Positions 46,114 to 53,942 of a DNA stretch of 53,942 nucleotides are shown here, piece after piece (within the stretch, counting starts at the first letter, position 1; every line of letters begins with the position of its first letter). This stretch comes from Trichodesmium sp. MAG_R03 (lineage in GTDB: Bacteria > Cyanobacteriota > Cyanobacteriia > Cyanobacteriales > Microcoleaceae): assembly GCA_023356535.1 (NCBI GenBank), contig JAKQYF010000005.1:1-53942 (forward strand). Reading direction: 5' to 3'. Both the position numbers and the translations under genes were made by a program. The notes below the pieces were generated by a model. The model was not told where the DNA came from. It saw only the letters and a program-made list of their open reading frames with translations, and searched no databases.

Positions 46114-47205
46114 CTACCTAATCTCTCTGCGGTTTAATAATAAACTACCTTCTGCGGGAAAATTTTCTGGATTTTTTTGATTAAAGCGCCAATGTTGTTG
46201 ATAATTGTTAAAAAAGTTTTGCCCTAAAATTCCATCAACTTCTAATAACTTCAATACTGGGGAAGATAAAATCACTGTTTCTAATTTTGTCAGCTCATAA
46301 TTTCCCATTTTCACTTTAGCTAAGGAAGCATATTCTGCCATTTCGATACCACAAAAACCCTGGACTCGAATTTCCTGTCTTTCAGCAGCAGGAATTTTTA
46401 ACTGACTAGCTAATTTCTGAGAAATAAAAATACTTTCTGCTCCCGTATCTAACATAAAAATAAACGGACCATTGCCGTTAATTTCTACTTCAGCTAACAT
46501 TACTCCTAACTTAGATTTAAGTGGGATAGCATCTTTAATATTTTCAGTGGATATTATAGTAGGAGATAGTAATCGTAATTCTTTGGTTTGAGGATTGATT
46601 TCTACATCAAAATTACTGAAAATATCCATTCCCAAAACTCCTGATAATCCCTCTGGCATTACAGTAGTAGTAAATTCTAAACCTGCTAATTTTTCGACTC
46701 TAACATTATCAATTTTTAATACAGGTAAACGATGCAAATTAGCTTTCATTTCTGGACACTCATCTCCTGCTACTGCATAAGTTAAAAGTTCTTGTGGTAT
46801 AGGTTCTCCTGTCAATCCTAATTCTTTGATTGTTTCTGTTGTAATCATTGTAGTAGAAGCTCCTGTATCTAATAAAAAATTACCCGATTTTTTCCCTAAA
46901 GTTGCTGTTATGATCAAAGCTTTTCCACTGTCTAAAAAATTGAGGGGAATAGTTGCAATTCCAGTTACTTTTGGCCTTGGTAAGTTGAGATCTTCTAGTT
47001 GTACAATAGCTCCAATTGGTATATGTTGAGCAGTGGCAATATAATTGTTGTCACTATTACTAAGCAAAGTAGGTTTTTTTGGAGCGATCTCTACATCTTG
47101 TTTCCCAAGAACAGGTCTTAGTGGAGCTAAACTTTGGGAAATAATTATAAAGGCAACCACTCCAATAATAATAGTTTTAATAACTCTTTTTGTACTGTTC
47201 TTCAT
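46114..47205 (-). CDS. Retropepsin-like aspartyl protease with two DTGA motifs
   Basis: 363 residues. A signal anchor (VIKTIIIGVVAFIIISQSL, about 6-24) suggests export to the periplasm or membrane attachment. Two retropepsin-like halves follow: FLLDTGASTTMI (about 111-122) with the matching GVLGMDIFSNFDVEI, and FMLDTGAESIFI (about 249-260) with GILGQNFFNNYQ. A retroviral-type protease works as a homodimer of single DTG domains; here both are in one chain, as in a pepsin-like arrangement. Cyanobacterial members are annotated only as aspartyl protease family. Substrate unknown. Confidence 0.85.
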   Translation of the reverse strand: MKNSTKRVIKTIIIGVVAFIIISQSLAPLRPVLGKQDVEIAPKKPTLLSNSDNNYIATAQHIPIGAIVQLEDLNLPRPKVTGIATIPLNFLDSGKALIITATLGKKSGNFLLDTGASTTMITTETIKELGLTGEPIPQELLTYAVAGDECPEMKANLHRLPVLKIDNVRVEKLAGLEFTTTVMPEGLSGVLGMDIFSNFDVEINPQTKELRLLSPTIISTENIKDAIPLKSKLGVMLAEVEINGNGPFIFMLDTGAESIFISQKLASQLKIPAAERQEIRVQGFCGIEMAEYASLAKVKMGNYELTKLETVILSSPVLKLLEVDGILGQNFFNNYQQHWRFNQKNPENFPAEGSLLLNRREIR

Positions 47206-47268
47206 AAAGCTTAATGACTCTCCTTTCCTATAGTAATTTTTTCTCGACTATCAATACCTTATACAGTT

Positions 47269-47404
47269 AGGACTTACGAATGAAGGCTATTGGTAGAGTG
47301 TGTTTTGCTGACGCCAAGCGGAGCGAACGCTTCGCGACTTGAATTGCGCTAGCGCTAGCGTAACCCACCAAGGCTCTATATATAGTACCTTTGCGTAAGT
47401 CCTG
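47269..47404. repeat. Family A element, type 3
   Basis: AGGACTTACGAATGAAGGC and TACCTTTGCGTAAGTCCTG bound a copy almost identical to 45451, with an extra GCGCTAGCGCTAGCG run near 47346. It fills most of the spacer between the protease and acnB. Confidence 0.9.
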
Positions 47405-47530
47405 ACAGTAATGTTTCGAGCTGAAATCAAGCTTTTTCTTTATATATCTATTTTCCCGGCCTTTAAGGTATTTTTCTCAGTAACTACTTTCAAAGGGCAG
47501 GAATTAACCCACCCTCATCTACAAACCTAC

Positions 47531-50146
47531 CTACTTATCAACACTAACTAACATCCCCAAAGTTTCCTCAATCTTCGGCATATCCTCCAAAGGAATCATC
47601 CGACCTTCATCCTCAAAACCAGCAATTTGATCGAAATTCAAATACCGATACAAATCATCCGCAAAGGGATCAACTTTCTCCTTCATAATCTCCAAATATT
47701 CATTCACATTAGGTATCCGACCTAACAACGCACACACCGCCGCTAATTCTGCCGAACCCAAATACACGCGGGCACCTTTACCCATACGGTTATTAAAATT
47801 CCTGGTCGAAGTGGAGAACACTGTCACCCCATCCTTCACACGTGCTTGATTTCCCATACACAAGGAACATCCAGGCATTTCTGTTCGCGCACCAGCAGCA
47901 GCAAACACGCCATACACTCCTTCCTCCCGCAACTGCTTCTCATCCATACGAGTCGGTGGACAAATCCACAAAACACCTTTAACCGGACCCGCACCTTCCA
48001 ATACTTTGGCAGTAGCGCGATAGTGACCGATGTTTGTCATACAGGAACCAATAAATACTTCATCAATTTTATCTCCCGCACATTCCGACATTAACTTAAT
48101 ATTATCAGGGTCATTGGGTGCCGCTAAAATAGGTTCTTTGATTTCGTTCAAATCTACCTCAAGAATTTCCGCATATTCTGCATCTGCATCTGCTGACATT
48201 AACTCTGGATTTCTCAACCATTGCTCCATCTTAGCAACCCGACGCATTATTGTCCGTGTATCCTGATAACCCCGCGCCACCATATTCTTTAACAAGGAAA
48301 TATTAGAACGCAGATACTCAGAAATTGTTTCCGTTCCCAACTTAATTGTCGAACCAGCACAAGAACGTTCCGCCGTCGCATCCGTCAATTCAAAGCCCTG
48401 CTCAACCTTCAAATTTGGTAAACCCTCCATTTCCATAATTCGTCCAGAAAACACATTTTTCTTGTTCTCCAGCGCTACAGTTAACAACCCTTTTTGAATT
48501 GCTACATAGGGAATAGCATTCACAATATCCCGCAATGTTATGCCCTGTTGCAACTTACCCTTAAACCTAACCAACACAGATTCTGGCATATCCAATGGCA
48601 TCAAACCCAGAGCTGCTGCAAATGCTACCAGACCTGAACCCGCTGGAAAGGAAATACCCAGAGGAAAACGAGTATGAGAATCACCACCTGTCCCTACCGT
48701 ATCTGGTAATAACATCCGGTTTAACCAAGAATGAATAATTCCATCTCCCGGACGCAACGCTACCCCACCGCGAGAAGAAAAGAAATCAGGTAATTCTGTA
48801 TGAGTCTTAATATCAACAGGTTTGGGGTAAGCAGCAGTATGACAAAAACTCTGCATTACTAAGTCAGCGCTAAAACCTAGACAGGCAAGTTCTTTCATTT
48901 CATCTCTGGTCATTGGTCCAGTTGTATCCTGAGAACCTACTGTTGTCATCAATGGTTCGCAAGCTGTTCCGGGACGAATGCCTGGTAAACCACAGGCTTT
49001 ACCCACCATTTTCTGTGCCAAGGTAAAACCTTTTCCTGTGTCTGCTGGTAATTGGGGGCGGATGAAGACAGAGCTGGTTTCTAATTCCAAGGCATTGCGA
49101 GTTTTGTCAGTGAGACTACGGCCAATTAATAGAGGAATGCGCCCACCTGCTCGTACTTCGTCAAATATAGTTTCTGGTTTGAGGGTAAAGGTAGAAATTA
49201 TTTCTCCTACTTCGTTGGTAATTTTGCCTTTATAGGGATGAATAGTTATTACCATTCCTGTCTCCATTTTTGTCACATCACATTCGATGGGTAATGCGCC
49301 GGAATCTTCCGCAGTATTGAAGAAAATAGGAGCAATTTTACTTCCCAGAATATAACCACCAGAACGTTTATTGGGAATGAAGGGAATATTTTCCCCAATG
49401 TGCCATAGCATGGAGTTACAGGCAGATTTCCGGGATGAACCTGTACCAACAACATCTCCAACATAAGCGACGGGATGACCTTTTTGTTTTAATTCCGCAA
49501 TAGTTTTTAACCCTTCTGGCATTTTTGATTCTAGCATCACTAATGCGTGAAGAGGAATGTCGGGGCGAGTTGTAGCATGGGGAGCAGGTGATAAGTCGTC
49601 AGTATTAGTTTCACCAGGAACTTTGAAGACGGTGACTGTTATTGTTTCTGGGAGTTGGGGACGAGTAGTAAACCATTCTGCTGCTGCCCAGGAGTCTACT
49701 ACTTGTTTGGCATAGGAGTTAGTTTCTGCCAATTCTATAACGTCGTTGAAAGCATCATATACTAACAGAATTTTACTTAGGGCAGTAGCCGCTGTGCTGG
49801 CCAATTCCCCATTTTCTGATTTGAGTACATCAATCAGAGATTGGACATTATAACCCCCAACCATTGTTCCTAATAGTTCTACTGCGTAGGTAGGATAAAT
49901 TAGAGGACTGGCAATTTCTCCTTTAGCAATACCTGTGAGAAATCCTGCTTTGACATAAGCTGCTTCATCTACTCCTGGTGGTACACGATCACGCAGTAAT
50001 GCCATTAACTTTTCCTCTATTCCTATAGGTGGACTTTTTAGCAGTTCACATAGGTCTGATGTTTGTTCAGCATCTAGTGGTACAGGCGGGATACCCAGAG
50101 TTGCTCGTTGTTGGCTCTGACTATTATAGTCTTCTAACATTGTCAT
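47531..50146 (-). CDS. acnB: Aconitate hydratase B
   Basis: 871 residues, full length. AcnB isomerises citrate to isocitrate through cis-aconitate, using a [4Fe-4S] cluster, in the TCA cycle. The HEAT-like and swivel N-terminal parts are present (DVVGTGSSRKSACNSMLWH), followed by the catalytic domains with GTGGDSHTRFPLGISFPAG, and cluster cysteines in IGSCMTNIGHYRA and GCSLCMGNQARV. AcnB can also bind mRNA when iron is low, but nothing here shows that. Translation could start at 50146 or at the ATG two codons in. It stands alone. Confidence 0.98.
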   Translation of the reverse strand: MTMLEDYNSQSQQRATLGIPPVPLDAEQTSDLCELLKSPPIGIEEKLMALLRDRVPPGVDEAAYVKAGFLTGIAKGEIASPLIYPTYAVELLGTMVGGYNVQSLIDVLKSENGELASTAATALSKILLVYDAFNDVIELAETNSYAKQVVDSWAAAEWFTTRPQLPETITVTVFKVPGETNTDDLSPAPHATTRPDIPLHALVMLESKMPEGLKTIAELKQKGHPVAYVGDVVGTGSSRKSACNSMLWHIGENIPFIPNKRSGGYILGSKIAPIFFNTAEDSGALPIECDVTKMETGMVITIHPYKGKITNEVGEIISTFTLKPETIFDEVRAGGRIPLLIGRSLTDKTRNALELETSSVFIRPQLPADTGKGFTLAQKMVGKACGLPGIRPGTACEPLMTTVGSQDTTGPMTRDEMKELACLGFSADLVMQSFCHTAAYPKPVDIKTHTELPDFFSSRGGVALRPGDGIIHSWLNRMLLPDTVGTGGDSHTRFPLGISFPAGSGLVAFAAALGLMPLDMPESVLVRFKGKLQQGITLRDIVNAIPYVAIQKGLLTVALENKKNVFSGRIMEMEGLPNLKVEQGFELTDATAERSCAGSTIKLGTETISEYLRSNISLLKNMVARGYQDTRTIMRRVAKMEQWLRNPELMSADADAEYAEILEVDLNEIKEPILAAPNDPDNIKLMSECAGDKIDEVFIGSCMTNIGHYRATAKVLEGAGPVKGVLWICPPTRMDEKQLREEGVYGVFAAAGARTEMPGCSLCMGNQARVKDGVTVFSTSTRNFNNRMGKGARVYLGSAELAAVCALLGRIPNVNEYLEIMKEKVDPFADDLYRYLNFDQIAGFEDEGRMIPLEDMPKIEETLGMLVSVDK

Positions 50147-50308
50147 AGTGTTCTTCTAGTTAACTAACATTAATTCTACAATTTTGATACAATACCCAAA
50201 TACTATATTTTAAACTTTTGTCTTTCACAGATACAGCACTTTCCGTTGTCATGAGGTACACTCACCCAGGCAAGATCCCCACACTACATTATTTTTACCA
50301 TTTAACCA

Positions 50309-50399
50309 CAGGACTTACGCAGAACCACTATATCTAGTAGGGCTTAATGGCCATTTACCCCTACAGATGGTGTATATTGTCATATTTGGCGTAAGTCCT
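50309..50399. repeat. Family A element, type 2
   Basis: CAGGACTTACGCAGAACCAC to TTTGGCGTAAGTCCT with TAGGGCTTAATGG / CCATTTACCCCTA inside. A decayed match to 31960-32010 (CTTTCTGTTGTTATTAAGTACACCCAC) is also present upstream at 50241-50270, so a further repeat family exists at both sites. Confidence 0.85.
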
Positions 50400-50452
50400 C
50401 AACCATTTAACTTGTATATCATTTGCCCGAAATCTGCTGTATAAAATTGATC

Positions 50453-50640
50453 AGGACTTATGCAACGACACTAATTATAGTGCAATACGGTTCAGTAAAG
50501 GCTAAAAGCATGATTTGTCATAGGAAAAGAAGGAGGTTCCATCTGCCGAGGGCTACCTCAGTGTTTTGGTTTTTGAGAACGAAATTTAGATACAGGCTTT
50601 TTGACAACTCTGGGATTATATTTAGGGACTCGTGCGGGTA
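50453..50640 (+). mobile_element. Family A half element interrupted by an IS4-type end
   Basis: CAGGACTTATGCAACGACAC and TTATAGTG are a type 1 left half, cut at 50483 by CAATACGGTTCAGTAAAGGC, the IS4-type terminal repeat seen at 19957. The following 60 bases (AAAAGAAGGAGGTTCCATCTG) match the same IS end. No right end or transposase is seen. Confidence 0.65.
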
Positions 50641-50667
50641 ATTTGGATTTTCTATTTCTAAATATTA

Positions 50668-50757
50668 CAGGACTTAGGCAACGGCACTAATTGTAGTGGT
50701 AATATCTTAAAAAAGACAAATTTATGCCCCATATATAGTAGTACTCCGTAAGTACTG
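50668..50757. repeat. Family A element, type 1
   Basis: CAGGACTTAGGCAACGGCAC on the left, GTACTCCGTAAGTACTG on the right; two substitutions in the outer bases. Confidence 0.88.
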
Positions 50758-50811
50758 ATATTATTTGTTGGAGCAAATACTAGATAGAATGGTAACTTCG
50801 GTTATAAAGGA

Positions 50812-50991
50812 AAGTTATTTTTGCAAGCTTTTAAGTATAGCAGGACTTTTGAGAATTGGTATTATTGTCCAGAAATTAATCCCATAGAGAGGCTATGGTT
50901 AGCAATAAAACAAAAGCTCAAGTGGATAATATTTGGAGATTTATCAGACCTTATTGAAAATTTCTTGGCTTTGTTGCACATTGAATCTTGA
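50812..50991 (+). pseudogene. IS630-type transposase C-terminal remnant
   Basis: The frame reads YYCPEINPIERLWLAIKQKL then GDLSDLIENFLALLHIES and a stop at 50991. PEINPIERLW is the C-terminal signature of IS630 transposases, with the last catalytic Glu. The part before it is not of the family. IS630-type transposition duplicates TA, so such an enzyme could have mobilised the TA-flanked elements in this window. Confidence 0.8.
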
Positions 50992-51145
50992 TTTGCGATC
51001 GCCTCCTACCCTACACTATAAGTCTAAATACTTACTCAAGTTTCCTCTTCTTTTATGCTACATACTATAGTATAAATATACTAACAATAAAAGTTTATAC
51101 GTATTAATTAAACTGAAAAATTTAAAATTAATTTATATTAATATC

Positions 51146-51193
51146 AGGGATCCTTAGGGATCATTAGGAATCATTAGGGATCATTAGGAATAA
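51146..51193. repeat. Decamer direct repeats GGGATCATTA/GGAATCATTA
   Basis: Four tandem 10-base units alternating between GGGATCATTA and GGAATCATTA, about 125 bases before the diguanylate cyclase gene. Possibly a binding array, possibly a simple slippage repeat. Confidence 0.85.
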
Positions 51194-51316
51194 ATTTACT
51201 ACATGTAACAAAATATCTACATATAGTGGCCCAGGAAACTAATGAAAAAATAGAAAAATTTCAAACAACTTAACCTGAAAAATTTGAAGATAAAAATTAT
51301 AGGACTTAAGTAAGCC

Positions 51317-53644
51317 ATGCAAAATCAAGAAAGAAATAATCACAAATCATATCAACAAGAAGCTTTAATTTTTGAGTATCTTTATGATGGGGTAATTCTC
51401 ACAGATATTCAGGGTAATATTTTTGAATGGAACTCAGCAGCAACCAGAATTTTTGGCTATAGTAAAATTGAGACCTTGGGCCAGACTCCAGCCATTTTAC
51501 ACAAACCAGAAATAGCTGATAAGTTAACACAGCAAATAATAGAGAAGATAAAGGTCCATGGTAGATGGACAGGAGAAATTAACTTTATTCGCAAAGATGG
51601 GAGTGAGGGTGTATCTGAAACAACGGTTGTACCAATACTAGATCAATCTCATCAAATGGTTGGAACTATAGGAATTAACCGAGATATCACTGAACAAAAA
51701 CGAGTGCAAGACTTGGAACGGCACCAAATAGATAAAGTGCTTCAAGAAAGTGAAGAACGTTGCCAGCGTTTGATAGATAACTCACAAGAAGCGATCGCGA
51801 TAAACTACATGGAAAAATTGGTCTATATAAATTCTGCTGGAGCCAAATTACTTGGGGCAAATTCCCCAGAGGAAATAATCGGTCAGTCACTCTCGAAATT
51901 CATTCATTTCGACTATATAGAAAGAGGAAAACAGCGACTGCAACAAGTTCAAGAACAAGGAAAAAAAATAAATTTACAAGAAAAAAAGTTGATTAAACTA
52001 GATGGAAAAGTCATAGATGTGGAAATAGTTGTAATACCTTATAATTATCATGGCAAGACAGCAACACAGATGATTATTAGAGATATCAACGAACGCAAAC
52101 AAATACAAGCCAAACTTATTTATGACAAACTTCATGATCCACTGACAGGTTTGCCCAACCGCATCTTGTTTTTAGATCGACTAAGACTAGCATTGAATCG
52201 ATATAAAGAACACCTAAATTACCAGTTTGCTGTTCTCTTTCTAGATTTAGATCGCTTTAAAGTAATTAACGACAGTTTGGGACATACTATAGGAGATAAA
52301 CTATTAGTAGCCATCAGCAAGGGACTAAAGAACTGTATCAAATCTTCAGATACTCTTGCGAGATTAGGAGGAGACGAATTCATTATCTTATTAGAGTATT
52401 CACCCGATATTAACTATATTACCAGAGTAGCTATGAGAATTAATCAAGAACTTGCTAAACCGATTTACCTAAAAGGACATAAAATATTTACTACAGCAAG
52501 TATTGGTATTGTTACGAGTCATGGAAATTTCACCAAGTATGCCCATAAAAATAATCCCCCTTTTTGTCCTATTGACAACAACCCAGAAGAGTTACTGCGA
52601 AATGCAGACATTGCTATGTACCAAGCAAAAGTTTTAGGTAAAGCCAGGTATGAGATATTTGATTTGACAATGCACAACCAAGCTATATCCTTATTAAGGA
52701 TGGAAATCGATCTACGACAAGCAGTAGAAATGATTAAACAAGATCCAGCAAATTCTCAATTTATATTAAATTACCAACCAATTGTCTGTTTATCTACAGG
52801 TAGAATTATTGGTTTTGAAGCCTTGATACGCTGGCAGCATCCAACTCAAGGCTTGATTTTGCCAGGAAAATTTATCCCTCTAGCAGAAGAAATAGGTTTA
52901 ATTGTGCCTCTAGAAATATGGATATTGCGAACTGCTTGTCATCAATTAACTATTTGGCAGCAAGAATTTAACGATCAATATACAGAATACAATGACAAAT
53001 TAGCAACAAATAATACTCCAGAAATATCCCTAATATCTAACTTTTTACCTCACAGACAAAATAGTAATGGCAAAGATTCTTGTGCTTGCTTTGCATATAA
53101 TTCTAGCTTTCAATTTCCTACCTATAATTTTACCATGAATGTCAATCTTTCTAGTAAGCATCTTTCACAACCAAATTTATTAGAAGAAATTAACGATATT
53201 TTGCAAGAAATAAATTATCAAACTAATTCTTTGCAGCTAGAAATCACTGAAACTGTAATTATGGAAAATGTTAGTTTAAGCACTAAAATTTTGAATCAAC
53301 TTAAAAATAAAAAGATTAAATTATCAATAGATGATTTTGGTACAGGCTATTCATCATTAAGTTATCTACATCAATTCCCTATTAATAGTATTAAAATTGA
53401 CCGTTCTTTTGTGAGTAAATTAGACTCGGATACAAGTGGTCAAACATTAAAAATTGTGAGTGCTATTATTAAATTAGGTCACAATTTAGGTTTAGAAATA
53501 GTTGCAGAAGGAATAGAAACTCAAGCTCAAATGCAACAACTTAAGGAACTTCAGTGTAACAAAGGACAAGGGTATTTCTTCTCAAAACCATTGGCAAGTG
53601 GCCATGCAACTGAACTACTTCGCAATTTGAAATATCAAGTGTAA
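51317..53644 (+). CDS. PAS-PAS-GGDEF-EAL cyclic di-GMP enzyme
   Basis: 775 residues, no membrane helix. A PAS domain at about 14-125 (ILTDIQGNIFEWNSAATRIFGYS) and a second at about 145-258 precede a diguanylate cyclase domain (about 262-450, DPLTGLPNRILFLDRL, active-site GGDEF intact at 351-355) and a phosphodiesterase domain (about 458-770) with EALIRWQHP at 499-507 and DDFGTGYSSL at 672-681. Both catalytic motifs look intact, so it may make, break, or do both to cyclic di-GMP depending on PAS signals. Between the helix ending WQQE (about 550) and strand MNVNLSS (about 607) the EAL domain carries a polar insert of about 50 residues. The gene is on its own; AGGACT before the ATG may serve as ribosome site. 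Confidence 0.93.
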   Translation: MQNQERNNHKSYQQEALIFEYLYDGVILTDIQGNIFEWNSAATRIFGYSKIETLGQTPAILHKPEIADKLTQQIIEKIKVHGRWTGEINFIRKDGSEGVSETTVVPILDQSHQMVGTIGINRDITEQKRVQDLERHQIDKVLQESEERCQRLIDNSQEAIAINYMEKLVYINSAGAKLLGANSPEEIIGQSLSKFIHFDYIERGKQRLQQVQEQGKKINLQEKKLIKLDGKVIDVEIVVIPYNYHGKTATQMIIRDINERKQIQAKLIYDKLHDPLTGLPNRILFLDRLRLALNRYKEHLNYQFAVLFLDLDRFKVINDSLGHTIGDKLLVAISKGLKNCIKSSDTLARLGGDEFIILLEYSPDINYITRVAMRINQELAKPIYLKGHKIFTTASIGIVTSHGNFTKYAHKNNPPFCPIDNNPEELLRNADIAMYQAKVLGKARYEIFDLTMHNQAISLLRMEIDLRQAVEMIKQDPANSQFILNYQPIVCLSTGRIIGFEALIRWQHPTQGLILPGKFIPLAEEIGLIVPLEIWILRTACHQLTIWQQEFNDQYTEYNDKLATNNTPEISLISNFLPHRQNSNGKDSCACFAYNSSFQFPTYNFTMNVNLSSKHLSQPNLLEEINDILQEINYQTNSLQLEITETVIMENVSLSTKILNQLKNKKIKLSIDDFGTGYSSLSYLHQFPINSIKIDRSFVSKLDSDTSGQTLKIVSAIIKLGHNLGLEIVAEGIETQAQMQQLKELQCNKGQGYFFSKPLASGHATELLRNLKYQV

Positions 53645-53708
53645 TGTAATACTGGAAACGAGCAAGCAGAAAGGAGGTTTAAAGTATATAAGGTTATGGG
53701 GTACTCCT

Positions 53709-53942
53709 GTGTACATCCTGTTATTATTAAATGCTATCCTTTTCAGCTTTCTTATAGTGTCTATCATCAGTACATTTCCCAATATTTGGCTCCAAGTTTT
53801 CCTCGCCGGTGGATGGTTAGGAATTATTTTAATCTTTGCCGAAGCACTGAACCGTTTTGCCAAAGTCGACCCAGAGATATCGCGAAAAGTCGTTCATATT
53901 GGCACAGGTAATGTAATTATATTTGCTTGGTGGCTAGAAATT
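53709..53942 (+). CDS. Phytol/dolichol-kinase-like membrane protein, cut by window end
   Basis: The frame gives a hydrophobic N-terminal helix (ILLLLNAILFSFLIVSII) and a second (LAGGWLGIILIFAEAL), then FAKVDPEISRKVVHIGTGNV and FAWWLEI to the window end. RKVVHIG(T/S)GN is the signature of the CTP-dependent phytol/polyprenol kinase family, which in cyanobacteria recycles phytol to make tocopherol and phylloquinone. The start is uncertain: GTG at 53709 is the only start codon in frame after AAGGAGG (53671-53677), which is far upstream, so a rare upstream codon is possible. Confidence 0.75.
   Translation, partial: MYILLLLNAILFSFLIVSIISTFPNIWLQVFLAGGWLGIILIFAEALNRFAKVDPEISRKVVHIGTGNVIIFAWWLEI

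Noticed and set aside
48978..49235. Plus-strand frames inside acnB
   Set aside because: They are antisense shadows of a full-length conserved enzyme.
53696..53911. Frame starting at ATG 53696
   Set aside because: The frame two bases off encodes RKVVHIGTGNV, a known family signature, so this one is a shadow.

Overview
The window is AT-rich cyanobacterial DNA. The evidence is an NDH-1 subunit H of the cyanobacterial type, two CYP110-like cytochromes P450, HIP1 octamers (GCGATCGC, for example near 5278, 31434, 41870 and 51792), and dense small palindromic intergenic elements of the kind seen in filamentous marine Oscillatoriales. A Trichodesmium/Okeania-like genome is my inference; I could not run a search. 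Many repeats, broken transposases and loosely packed genes mark it as a repeat-rich, gene-sparse genome.

Region 1-9842 (all on the minus strand) is the most unusual part. In transcription order it holds a small four-helix membrane protein, a tubulin/FtsZ-like GTPase, an SrfB-like actin/Hsp70-fold ATPase of 1088 residues, a zinc-ribbon coiled-coil protein, and two coiled-coil lipoproteins with a transmembrane helix (the last cut by the window edge). The zinc-ribbon protein and both lipoproteins share one C-terminal domain built around an RRGNYWIL motif. A tubulin-like and an actin-like NTPase next to envelope-anchored coiled coils looks like a poorly described membrane or cytoskeletal machine.

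Region 9843-24963: IS remnants and nested miniature elements, then an XFP-like TPP enzyme with a clear terminator, a tandem P450 pair, a HAD phosphatase, queG, a cluster of IS605-type and IS4-type mini-elements, a PP2C-phosphatase/anti-sigma pair, rsmH and a TnpB remnant. Region 24964-36564: ndhH, a Ser/Thr kinase remnant fused in frame to a MidA-type methyltransferase, an adenosine-deaminase-like enzyme, purA (TTG start), rplY, an adenosine-kinase-like PfkB enzyme, IS5/TnpB debris and a sulfotransferase gene broken by one stop codon. Region 36683-53942: glgP, a third P450 fragment, two nucleoside/sugar ABC permeases, a CbbY-like phosphatase, a coiled-coil membrane protein, a two-motif aspartyl protease, acnB, a PAS-GGDEF-EAL protein and the start of a phytol/dolichol-kinase-like gene.

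At least five families of short intergenic elements (called A to E here) recur. Several are nested with TA target duplications, so their order of insertion can be read. Family A keeps the same ends (AGGACTTACGCA) while its inner palindrome is swapped between copies. Family B appears to derive from an IS whose transposase C-terminus survives at 17630-17996. Apart from the first cluster, neighbouring genes are mostly unrelated housekeeping genes.
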